Assembly: GCA_964444075.1 (NCBI GenBank)
Contig: CAYUFF010000003.1
Coordinates: 1-44,911 of the forward strand
DNA: 44,911 bases
Direction: 5' to 3'
Source of the DNA: CAYUFF01 sp964444075
GTDB lineage: Archaea > Aenigmatarchaeota > Aenigmatarchaeia > CG10238-14 > SCSR01
The notes under the pieces were generated by a model. That model searched no databases and was not told the DNA's origin. It worked only from the letters and a program-made list of their open reading frames with translations. Positions 8,765-15,344 of this stretch are shown one piece after another; position 1 is the stretch's first letter; each line of letters opens with the position of its first letter. The translations under genes were made by a program, and so were the position numbers.

Positions 8765-9196
8765 TTACACGTCTAACACCACCGTGGCCTCCCACAAACC
8801 ATCCTTCTCCTTAACCTCCATCTTATGGTAAGTCGCCGCCTTCACGTGAACCTTGAATTCGTGCTTTTCCGGGTTTATTTCTTCCCCGTAGCACGTAGCT
8901 TTCAACTCCCACTTCCCTCCCTCATTCTTAACGTTTACCGCAAAATCGGAAAACACGAGGCCCTCGCTATCCACGTACAAGAGAAGCTCGTTCAGCCAGT
9001 TGAACATGAGGGATTCGAGGTCGTCGCCGTCGACTTCTACATCGATAACTCTATCCCTCCCTACCTTCGAGATGTCGGTCATGGTTTCGAACATCGCCAA
9101 CGCAGCATTCTTGAACAACTCTCCCAAGCTTTTTCCCCTGGCGACGAAAGCGACGTCGGCGGGCGTTATGTCGAGGAACTGGTACCCCTTTTCCAT
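8765..9196 (-). CDS. Archease (RtcB tRNA-ligase cofactor)
   Basis: A protein of about 143 residues matching the archease family, which activates the RNA ligase RtcB during tRNA splicing. Family landmarks are the opening FLDITPADV (normally F-L-E-H-T-A-D-V), LGELFKNAALAMFETMTD, the acidic strand D-L-E-S-L-M-F-N-W-L-N-E-L-L and the terminal W-E-A-T-V-V-L-D-V, whose last Asp is a metal ligand in the family. The conserved His of the H-T-A-D motif is not present; the loop reads D-I-T-P-A-D instead. I place the start at the ATG at 9196, 27 bases from a TATA-like CTTAAAAAAG, rather than the GTG at 9214. RtcB is not in the window. Confidence 0.85.
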   Translation of the reverse strand: MEKGYQFLDITPADVAFVARGKSLGELFKNAALAMFETMTDISKVGRDRVIDVEVDGDDLESLMFNWLNELLLYVDSEGLVFSDFAVNVKNEGGKWELKATCYGEEINPEKHEFKVHVKAATYHKMEVKEKDGLWEATVVLDV

Positions 9197-9246
9197 AACC
9201 TTAAGTTTTTCCACAAGCTTTTTTAAGTTATTCCGAGCCCGCGGGC

Positions 9247-9936
9247 TTACACACCGCGCAACAACCTCTCCGCAAGGAAAGCCGGCAACCCCTTTTCTAG
9301 GATTTCATCGCAAACTTTTTCGACGTCGTAGCTAACCCTTACTATTCTCGCGTCCATTCTTCCTGTATCTACGATTGCGAAACTCGCTCTGGCGTCACCG
9401 TCCCTAGGCTGCCCGACGCTACCGCAGTTGACTATCAATTTCCCCTCTCTCTTCACCACGAAAGGAACGTGAGTGTGACCCATCACCACTATCTCATACG
9501 TCTTCACGCGTTCTATGAATTTTTCGTCGATATCGCCTTCGAAAACGTAACCCCACACGTTATCCCAAGGTGAGCCGTGAACCATGAGTATTCTTTTTCC
9601 GTCGACAACCCTTTCAATCCTTTCTGGTAAAGACGAGAGGAAGGTTTTTTCCTCGTCTCCAAGCTGCGAGCAACTCCATCGCAACGCTTGAGCTGCGAAT
9701 GGGTTGAAGCTTGAGTAATCGTCCCTCAAGCATCCGTCCTCGTGGTTACCCCTCAAGCACTCTATGCCCCTTTCCTGGAGGAATCGCACGCATTCCTTAG
9801 GCCGAGGGCCATAGCCTATTATGTCGCCCAAACAAAAGACATTCTTCCTGCCGATTCCGAGTTCCTCAATCTTTTCGAAAACCCTTTCAAGAGCTTCGAG
9901 ATTAGAATGAATGTCAGAAATTACCGCCAGGAGCAT
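9247..9936 (-). CDS. Calcineurin-like metallophosphoesterase (YfcE/MJ0936 type)
   Basis: A 229-residue metal-dependent phosphodiesterase. The five signature motifs of the superfamily are all visible: D-I-H (D8, H10), G-D-I-I-G-Y-G (GD), G-N-H-E (about 70), H-G-S (about 120) and G-H-T-H (about 152). These residues bind two metal ions in the active site. Small stand-alone archaeal proteins of this kind hydrolyse phosphodiesters such as cyclic nucleotides in vitro; the natural substrate is unknown. It starts 3 bases after the stop of the thioredoxin-like gene, so the two are almost certainly co-transcribed. Confidence 0.85.
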   Translation of the reverse strand: MLLAVISDIHSNLEALERVFEKIEELGIGRKNVFCLGDIIGYGPRPKECVRFLQERGIECLRGNHEDGCLRDDYSSFNPFAAQALRWSCSQLGDEEKTFLSSLPERIERVVDGKRILMVHGSPWDNVWGYVFEGDIDEKFIERVKTYEIVVMGHTHVPFVVKREGKLIVNCGSVGQPRDGDARASFAIVDTGRMDARIVRVSYDVEKVCDEILEKGLPAFLAERLLRGV

Positions 9937-9939
9937 CCT

Positions 9940-10206
9940 TCATTTACCTTCTTCTTTGATCAACTTTTCGACTTCATCCTCCTTCGGAATTCCCTTCGCA
10001 ATTATCTTGAGCTCCCCTTCCTTTTCCATCAAAGCTACGGGAACTGCGAGAATCTTGTTCTTCATCACGAAATCCCTTCCCTCTGGGGTGAAGGCGTCTA
10101 TCACCTCAAGCTCGAAGTTCAACCTTTCTTTAAGTCTTTCCCAAACTTTTTTTGCCTCAGGCGAAAACGGGCAATCTCTAGCGATTACCAGGAAAATCTT
10201 CACCAT
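9940..10206 (-). CDS. Thioredoxin/glutaredoxin-fold protein with a single active-site Cys
   Basis: An 88-residue small thioredoxin-fold protein. A first strand (KIFLVIA) leads to a C-P-F-S active-site motif at the start of helix 1. The second Cys of the usual C-x-x-C pair is a Ser, as in monothiol glutaredoxins. The cis-proline loop is present (K-I-L-A-V-P-V), followed by the last strand and helix. It could act in thiol transfer, glutathione-independent reduction or metal binding. It is the first gene of a two-gene unit with the metallophosphoesterase, which follows after 3 bases. Confidence 0.65.
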   Translation of the reverse strand: MVKIFLVIARDCPFSPEAKKVWERLKERLNFELEVIDAFTPEGRDFVMKNKILAVPVALMEKEGELKIIAKGIPKEDEVEKLIKEEGK

Positions 10207-10240
10207 ACTTTAAATTATCGCTTCGCTCAAAAAATAAAAA

Positions 10241-10248
10241 ATTTTTAA
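10241..10248 (+). promoter_or_regulatory. TATA box of rpl32e
   Basis: ATTTTTAA, centred 26 bases before the ATG at 10271. No ribosome binding site is evident between them, so the message is probably leaderless. Confidence 0.5.
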
Positions 10249-10270
10249 GCAGGTTGGACAAATAGTTAGC

Positions 10271-10609
10271 ATGAACCCGAGGAAGAAGCCCGACTTCAAA
10301 AGGTGGCTTTCTCAAGCTTACGTAAGGTTGAAGGAAAGCTGGAGGAGGCCGAGAGCTAGGCAATCGAAGGTAAGGAGGAAGAAAAAGGGCAAGCCGAAAG
10401 CCCCAAAAATAGGTTACGGAGCCCCTAGGGAGCTGAGGTTCTTGCATCCATCCGGCTATAGGGAAGTCCTCGTCAGGAACGTGAAGGAGTTGGAAAGGGT
10501 TGACCCGAAGGAAGAGGCTGTAAGGATAGCCGCGACCGTGGGAAGGAAGAAAAGGGGTGAGATCCTGAAGAGAGCGGAAGAGCTGGGTTTGAAAGTGCTT
10601 AATCCTTAG
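10271..10609 (+). CDS. rpl32e: 50S ribosomal protein L32e
   Basis: A 112-residue protein of the archaeal/eukaryotic L32e family in the large ribosomal subunit. The basic N-terminus (MNPRKKPDFKRW) leads to S-W-R-R-P-R-x-R-Q-S-K-V-R-R-K-K-K-G-K, then the conserved P-K-I-G-Y-G and the R-x-L-H-P-S-G-Y core with V-R-N-V-K-E-L. A C-terminal helix (GRKKRGEILKRAEELGLKVLNP) binds rRNA. In many archaea this gene sits in the spc operon; here it stands alone under its own TATA box, divergent from the thioredoxin-like gene. Confidence 0.9.
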   Translation: MNPRKKPDFKRWLSQAYVRLKESWRRPRARQSKVRRKKKGKPKAPKIGYGAPRELRFLHPSGYREVLVRNVKELERVDPKEEAVRIAATVGRKKRGEILKRAEELGLKVLNP

Positions 10610-10665
10610 CGGTTTTTCTTACGAATCTTTTTTAACATCTTACCATCAAGAGATTTTCGAGAGAC

Positions 10666-10851
10666 GTGTCTTACGAGTATGAGAAATTTGTGATAGGAGA
10701 ATACGATGAAGATTTCGTTAGGTATTGCGAAGACTTTTGTCCAAACCATATAGGGGTAGGAAAATATCCTGAGCGATGGATAGTAAGGGTAGATAAACTC
10801 GTAAAATCCGTCGGGAAAAATGGAAGAACTACCGGAAAGGGAGATAATTAA
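10666..10851 (+). CDS. Small hypothetical protein, possibly part of a frameshifted gene
   Basis: A 61-residue open frame starting at GTG 10666, behind a TATA-like CTTTTTTAACATC at about 10627-10639. The product is acidic in its first half (YEYEKFVIGEYDEDFVRYCE) and has two Cys and one His. I do not recognise it. Its last 32 bases overlap the next open frame, and it ends in a low-complexity tail (GKNGRTTGKGDN) that looks like reading past a frameshift. It may be the 5' part of one gene that continues in the frame of the 10820 open frame. The antisense frame here is the alternative reading but lacks a promoter-like signal. Confidence 0.35.
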   Translation: MSYEYEKFVIGEYDEDFVRYCEDFCPNHIGVGKYPERWIVRVDKLVKSVGKNGRTTGKGDN

Positions 10852-11143
10852 GCAAACCATTAAAAAGTTGTCCCTAGTCGTCCTCGATGAGGTCCTTCAC
10901 GCAGAAGTTCCGGAATATTCTTCGGACCATCCTATGACACTCGAAATTTTCGATACTGAAAATACTCTTAAGTACAAGTCTGAAATACAAAGTCTTCTTT
11001 CCGAGTTTAGCAAAAGGTACGACCTTGAAATAAGCGACAATAAAGTTCGTAGCTTTAGAGGAAAAAATTCTCAAGTGGGATTGGCTGGATTATGTTGGGA
11101 ATTGCTAGTGCTGGGTTTAGAAGAAGGAAGGGATTTAAAATAG
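10820..11143 (+). CDS. Hypothetical protein, possibly disrupted
   Basis: A 107-residue open frame from ATG 10820, with a helical N-terminus (ELPEREIIKQTIKKLSLVV) and an acidic middle. No family recognised. Its last 25 residues have a different character, and a plausible continuation appears in another frame: codons from about 11092 to 11208 encode an ordinary-looking basic/helical tail ending K-I-I-E-N-V-V-V-E-V. The run of overlapping coding-like frames suggests a gene carrying one or two frameshifts, or several very small genes. It lies between L32e and convergent ThrRS. Confidence 0.35.
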   Translation: MEELPEREIIKQTIKKLSLVVLDEVLHAEVPEYSSDHPMTLEIFDTENTLKYKSEIQSLLSEFSKRYDLEISDNKVRSFRGKNSQVGLAGLCWELLVLGLEEGRDLK

Positions 11144-11240
11144 TAAGGGACAGGAAAGAAATAGAGCTTTTGGAGAAAATAATTGAGAATGTAGTTGTGG
11201 AGGTTTGAAAAACAGCTAAACTTCGCAGAATCGGCAACGT

Positions 11241-13088
11241 CTAAAAGTTCACCCTCCTGCTGAGGAACTTGGGATAGGGAAGCTCCTCGCTCGGAAAGCC
11301 TTCCGCTTCCTCCTTCACCCTTCTCACGAGCTCCCTCAACCTCATCTCCTCCACCTTCCCCTCCTTCCTAACCCTCACCGGAATCGTCTCACCCTTTCTT
11401 TCGAGCTCCTTTTCGCCGACGACGAGAACATAGGGAACCCATTCCTGCTCAGCATCCCTAATCTTCTTACCGACGGTCTCGTTCCTATCGTCCAAGTCAA
11501 CCCTTATTCCTTCTTTCTCCAGCGATGCTAGGATTTGCTTGGCAAACTCTAGGAACTTTTCACTCACTGGAATTATCCTGACTTGAGTCGGAGAGAGCCA
11601 CAGAGGCAAGGTAGGGTTCTTTTCCCTCAAGGCTGTGTCGAAGAGCGTGTAAACCCATCTTTCAATCGTTCCCAAGACCGCGGTATGCAGGATTATCGGA
11701 TGCTTTTCCTTCCCATCCTTGTCGGCGTACCTTATTCCAAATCTCTCCGAATTTCCCACGTCGATCTGCACGGTAGCGATTTCCCTTGGTCTCTTCATCT
11801 TGTCGATGATGTGGTACTCTATGTTCAAGACCCAGTAGAAATTTTTCCCTGGGGGATAAACGCAAACCAGAACAGGTTTTTTCTCCACCCGCAAAAGCTC
11901 TGAAAAGAATTCCTCGTTTTTCTCCAAGAACTCTTTGGAAGTCAGGTTGTAGAGCGAGACGTACTCCCTTCCCAGCTTCCTTATTTCCTCGTAGACGAGC
12001 TCATGCAACTTCAGGAAGTACCCCTTCGCTTCCTCAATGTCTTTGCAAAAAACGTGAAAATCTGGCATGAGCATCTTCCTCAGCCTGAAGCAGAGCAGCA
12101 GCTCGCCCGATTGCTCGTACCTGTAGCTGTCTGCTATCTCGAAAGCCCCGAATGGCAAGTGCCTGTAGCTTATCTGCCAATCCTTTATCGCGGCAAACTG
12201 TTGGAAGCATGCCGCGTACCTTAAAATTATATCCTTTCCGTCGCTCTCGAACCTGTACATCCTCTCCCCGAACAGCTTGGCATGCTCTGCGATGGCCTTT
12301 TCATCAAGCCTGAACATGTTCGTCCCCCTTATCTCGTAAACAGGGATTCCCAACGACCTAACCAGCTCGGAAACGTAGGATGAGATCAGTTTGATTATCA
12401 GGCACGCTTTCGGACCGTAGCGCATGTGTCCGAGGTCAGACATGCTCTCCCATTCGAAACCGAACTTCTTCACGTGCTTTATGTACTCGGGTTCCTCATG
12501 AGATTCCGTCGCGCCCTTCTTCAAAGCCTCGCGCTCCACGAGGATTCTGAGCTCTTCCGGTAGTTCTTCGAGCTTCACGTCCTCGATGGGAAGCAGCTTT
12601 CCATCCTGAGTGAGGAGGTAAAACTCTCTCTTCCCCTCCTCTTCCTCCTTTTTCGCAACCTCTTCACCCTTTCCTTTTTCGTAACTCCTGAAACTTTCGG
12701 CAAGGGGATGAGGCTTCAGGGAAAGAGCGAACCTTTTGTTCCAACCGAAGGGAGCGAGGTGCACGCTCATCCCTAGCTCCTCGGCATAGGCTTTCATGAA
12801 GTTGAGTATTTCGAGTGCGTCGAACGGTTTCGCTAGGTTATTGCTCAAGTGCGAAAAGGGATAGAGCAAGAGTTCCCTCACCTTAAGCTTTTCCATGAAG
12901 GATTTTGTCTCGTCGATTGCCTTTTTGGCTAGAGTTTTATCATCGCCGCTCTCCACAGAAACGAAGGCAACGAGAGCGTCTTTCAACCTTTTTTTCTTCT
13001 CTTCCTCGCTCACCTCTACCGCTAGCTTGCATTCCTTCTTCACGACCTCGTACTCGACCTCATCCACGTGGAGTCGAAGGACCTTCAC
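11241..13088 (-). CDS. thrS: Threonyl-tRNA synthetase, archaeal type
   Basis: A 615-residue class II synthetase that charges tRNA-Thr. Residues 1-145 are the archaeal N-terminal editing domain (D-tyrosyl-deacylase-like fold), with the characteristic A-P-F-G-W-N-K and HLSNNLAKPFDALEIL segments, instead of the bacterial editing domain. The catalytic core (about 200-500) shows motif 2 (YRYEQSGELLLCFRLRKM), the zinc ligands Cys of AACFQQFA, His of P-D-F-H and His of I-L-H-T-A, and motif 3 (LGTIERWVYTLF). The anticodon-binding domain starts at LPLWLSPTQVRIIP (about 510). Length fits the archaeal family. The start ATG overlaps the end of the PH-domain membrane-protein gene by 4 bases, implying translational coupling. 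Confidence 0.95.
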   Translation of the reverse strand: MKVLRLHVDEVEYEVVKKECKLAVEVSEEEKKKRLKDALVAFVSVESGDDKTLAKKAIDETKSFMEKLKVRELLLYPFSHLSNNLAKPFDALEILNFMKAYAEELGMSVHLAPFGWNKRFALSLKPHPLAESFRSYEKGKGEEVAKKEEEEGKREFYLLTQDGKLLPIEDVKLEELPEELRILVEREALKKGATESHEEPEYIKHVKKFGFEWESMSDLGHMRYGPKACLIIKLISSYVSELVRSLGIPVYEIRGTNMFRLDEKAIAEHAKLFGERMYRFESDGKDIILRYAACFQQFAAIKDWQISYRHLPFGAFEIADSYRYEQSGELLLCFRLRKMLMPDFHVFCKDIEEAKGYFLKLHELVYEEIRKLGREYVSLYNLTSKEFLEKNEEFFSELLRVEKKPVLVCVYPPGKNFYWVLNIEYHIIDKMKRPREIATVQIDVGNSERFGIRYADKDGKEKHPIILHTAVLGTIERWVYTLFDTALREKNPTLPLWLSPTQVRIIPVSEKFLEFAKQILASLEKEGIRVDLDDRNETVGKKIRDAEQEWVPYVLVVGEKELERKGETIPVRVRKEGKVEEMRLRELVRRVKEEAEGFPSEELPYPKFLSRRVNF

Positions 13089-13582
13089 CCTTCCTCACCC
13101 TTTTCTTCTTTACTTTCACCCTCCTTTCCTTTCCTCTGTTCCTCGACCTTAAACTTTATTATCTCCACGGCCTCTCTAGGGTTTTCGATACCCTTCAACG
13201 AAAACTCCTCACCGCCCTTCACCCTTATCCTGACGTCTCCGTATCCCAAGAAACCCATCAACCTGTCCTGCTCGACGACGACTTCGACTATATCGCGGTA
13301 AGGAATTTTCACCTCCCTCTTTCCCTTTCTCACGCTTTCCACGAGGTCGACGGAAGACTTTGTCAGCACGTAAGTCCTTTTCCTCCTTTCCCTCTCGGGA
13401 AAAACGAGAAAAAACAAAAAACCTCCGAGCAGCACCAAGAAGATTGTCAGCGAAATAATATTTGCTGATAACGACGGGAAGGTTGCGAGGGCGAAGACGA
13501 GAAAAACTCCTGCCAAGAAGTAGTCGAGGATGAAGTAGAACCTGCTAGGCTTGTATTCCAACACCCATTCCTCGCCTTCCAT
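13085..13582 (-). CDS. PH-domain (DUF304/bPH2-like) membrane protein
   Basis: A 165-residue protein. Two adjacent transmembrane helices (about residues 15-37 and 42-62) are followed by a cytoplasmic domain with the bacterial/archaeal PH pattern: R-T-Y-V-L-T, then K-I-P-Y-R-D-I-V-E-V-V-V-E-Q, a glycine turn (FLGYGDVRIRVKGGEEFSLK) and a final helix (NPREAVEIIKFKVEEQ). The C-terminus is a highly charged Lys/Glu tail. Such proteins sit in the cytoplasmic membrane; their role is not known. It overlaps thrS by 4 bases and follows rps7 after about 40 bases, so it is probably read with the translation genes. Confidence 0.7.
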   Translation of the reverse strand: MEGEEWVLEYKPSRFYFILDYFLAGVFLVFALATFPSLSANIISLTIFLVLLGGFLFFLVFPERERRKRTYVLTKSSVDLVESVRKGKREVKIPYRDIVEVVVEQDRLMGFLGYGDVRIRVKGGEEFSLKGIENPREAVEIIKFKVEEQRKGKEGESKEEKGEEG

Positions 13583-13624
13583 ACTTCTAAGTATCCGAAG
13601 ATAAAGATAAAAAGTTTTTGCGAC

Positions 13625-14227
13625 TTACCTCGCACCCTCAGCTTCCTTCTCTATCCTCTCCTTCTCCCTGATGGCTTCCGATTTGCTTGCATCGTTCCTG
13701 TAAGCCCCTATTATCTCCTCCGCGAGGGCCTCTGCCATAGTCAGCCTTTTGCCGAAGGACTTTCTGTATGCGGCCTGGACCATCATCCTTAATGCAAGGT
13801 CGACCCTTCTCTGCGGGCTCGTGACCACGGCCCTCCTTACTATTATACCCCCTAGCTGGTAGGCAGCGATCTCTTCCCTTATCGCCGCGTTTTCTATAGC
13901 TCTGACCAACACTTCTATCGGGTTTTTTCCTGTCCTCTTCTCTATGATTTCGAACGCTTCCTTAACCACTTTGTACTGGGTCAGTGTTTTTCCGCCGCAC
14001 CTCGCGGAGCTTATGAAGTGTTTCCTCCCCTTGTGCCCGGGTCCTTTGAGCTTGTTGATCAGCCTCTCGACGATGTGCATCTTGGATTTGTAGAATTGCT
14101 GCTGGGTAAACCTTCCGCAAGTCCTAGGTAAGAGCCTCGGCTCTAGGTTTATGTACCTCGCCAGTCCTGGGTCCTTCACCTCTATACCTTCACACGACCA
14201 TTTACCAAAAAGTTTGAAGCTTGCCAT
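13625..14227 (-). CDS. rps7: 30S ribosomal protein S7
   Basis: A 200-residue S7, the primary binder that nucleates the 30S head on 16S rRNA. Family landmarks are the archaeal N-terminal extension (KLFGKWSCEGIEVKDPGLARYI), FTQQQFYKSKMHIVERL, the signature KNPIEVLVRAIENAAIREE, the R-R-V-D-L-A-L-R core, and SFGKRLTMAEALAEEIIGAY. Length is normal for archaea. It follows rps12 after 13 bases. In many archaea fusA and tuf come next; here the unit continues with a PH-domain protein and ThrRS instead. Confidence 0.95.
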   Translation of the reverse strand: MASFKLFGKWSCEGIEVKDPGLARYINLEPRLLPRTCGRFTQQQFYKSKMHIVERLINKLKGPGHKGRKHFISSARCGGKTLTQYKVVKEAFEIIEKRTGKNPIEVLVRAIENAAIREEIAAYQLGGIIVRRAVVTSPQRRVDLALRMMVQAAYRKSFGKRLTMAEALAEEIIGAYRNDASKSEAIREKERIEKEAEGAR

Positions 14228-14240
14228 GGTCTCGAAACCT

Positions 14241-14663
14241 TCAGCGAGAAGGCTTCTGCTTCTTTCCCTTTAGGATTTCGCTGAGCGCAACGCCGTTGAC
14301 GGCAATCACCCTGTACTTTATACCCCACATGGTTCCCTTAGGCCCTCCCTGGCTACCTCCTATCTTTTCCAGCAACACCTCGTCGTGCTCGTCGATGTGG
14401 TCTATCGCTCCCGTCCCAGGGACGTGCGCCGTGACCTGAACGTTGTTCTTTATTAACTGGACTCTAACAGCCTTGATCAGCCCGGAGGATGGTTGCTTCT
14501 GCTCCACTCCTTTCTTGTAAAGGACTATCCCTCTTGCTTGTGGAGCGCCCTCGAAGGGTTCTTTCTTCCAGAGCTGCAACTTCCTCCACTTGTAATCCTC
14601 CTTCGACCACCTAAACTTTTTCCTCCTCTGCCTCAACTTCCTCGCCGCAAACTCTCCCGGCAT
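14241..14663 (-). CDS. rps12: 30S ribosomal protein S12 (divergent decoding loop)
   Basis: A 140-residue S12 that lines the decoding centre of the small subunit. The archaeal pattern is clear: P-G-E-F-A-A-R-K-L, E-G-A-P-Q-A-R-G-I-V, VRVQLIKNNVQVTAHVPGTG, IDHIDEHDEVLLEKIGG, and the basic tail G-K-K-Q-K-P. The near-universal loop K-Q-P-N-S-A-(I/M)-R-K is changed to K-Q-P-S-S-G-L-I-K (about residues 62-70); I re-read the codons on the minus strand and they are unambiguous. The region after IGG (SQGGPKGTMWGIKY) also differs from the common archaeal form. It lies between nusA and rps7 in the usual order. Confidence 0.93.
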   Translation of the reverse strand: MPGEFAARKLRQRRKKFRWSKEDYKWRKLQLWKKEPFEGAPQARGIVLYKKGVEQKQPSSGLIKAVRVQLIKNNVQVTAHVPGTGAIDHIDEHDEVLLEKIGGSQGGPKGTMWGIKYRVIAVNGVALSEILKGKKQKPSR

Positions 14664-14669
14664 GAACCA

Positions 14670-15083
14670 TCACCTTATTACCACATCCTTGACGTTGAAG
14701 TTCCTCTGGAATATTTTCTTGAGAAGGTTTAAATTCCTTTTCTCCCTGCCTATCACCATCGGCTTGTGTATCTTGCTAACCCAGATTTCCAGCACGTTGT
14801 CGTCGGTTAAATTAACCTTCAACGCCTGCGGGACCAGATTCTTCGCGAAAACTGTCACGTCCGGAGCGTACCGTACCAGCTTTATACTCTTTCCTAGGAT
14901 CCTCTCTACGTACTTCAGGTTCCGCCCCTCACCGCCCGAGATGAATCCCTCTTCCATACCGTCCACTATCGCGTAGACCGTGTTCGTCTGTTCGTCAACG
15001 ACGCAATCCTTGACAGACGCCCCGGTAAAGTTCTCTATAGCCGTTATCAGCCTTATTACCTCTTGGTCAAACTTTATCGTCAT
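14670..15083 (-). CDS. nusA: Archaeal NusA-like transcription factor (KH domains)
   Basis: A protein of about 137 residues: archaeal NusA is essentially two KH RNA-binding domains without the bacterial N-terminal and S1 parts. The segments IKFDQEVIRLITAIENFTG, DEQTNTVYAIVDG and KSIKLVRYAPDVTVFAKNLV show the first KH fold, and the VIGREKRNLNLLKKIF helix-turn-helix near the end is the second KH domain's R-E-(K/R)-x-N-L motif. The start is set at 15083, where ATGA overlaps the stop of rpl30e; an upstream in-frame ATG at 15125 would overlap that gene far more. Found between rpl30e and rps12 as in other archaea. Confidence 0.9.
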   Translation of the reverse strand: MTIKFDQEVIRLITAIENFTGASVKDCVVDEQTNTVYAIVDGMEEGFISGGEGRNLKYVERILGKSIKLVRYAPDVTVFAKNLVPQALKVNLTDDNVLEIWVSKIHKPMVIGREKRNLNLLKKIFQRNFNVKDVVIR

Positions 15084-15343
15084 TCCTTTATCACCAGGAC
15101 GGAAACTGGAAACGGCTTTCCGCAAACGACGCCAAGCTCTCTGCTCGAGCCGCTGAAAACTTTCACCTTGAGGTTGAAAACCTTTGCGCTGTGCTCGACC
15201 TGCCTCTTCACTTCCTCCGGTGCGTTCTCTGCCATCACTATAAGCTTTGGTCTCTTCGTCTTTATAAATCTGATGGATTTTCTGTAGCCGAAGATCACCT
15301 TGTCTTTCTTGATCGCGTCCAGCAGGGTGTCTTTGAGCTCCAC
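15080..15343 (-). CDS. rpl30e: 50S ribosomal protein L30e
   Basis: A protein of about 87 residues in the L7Ae/L30e/Gadd45 fold. Visible are a helix (LKDTLLDAIKKDK), the strand/turn VIFGYRKSIRFIKTKRPKLI, the conserved V-M-A-E-N-A-P-E core and FSGSSRELGVVCGKPFPVSV. L30e binds kink-turn RNA in the large subunit. I prefer GTG 15343, one base after the rpoA'' stop and preceded by GGAGGAGGGTGG, over GTG 15352, which falls inside that ribosome binding site. It ends in an ATGA overlap with nusA. Confidence 0.9.
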   Translation of the reverse strand: MELKDTLLDAIKKDKVIFGYRKSIRFIKTKRPKLIVMAENAPEEVKRQVEHSAKVFNLKVKVFSGSSRELGVVCGKPFPVSVLVIKE

Positions 15344-15344
15344 G

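Noticed and set aside
10606..10860. Minus-strand open frame antisense to the small gene at 10666
   Set aside because: Hydrophobic/aromatic shadow composition, and the TATA-like element points the other way.
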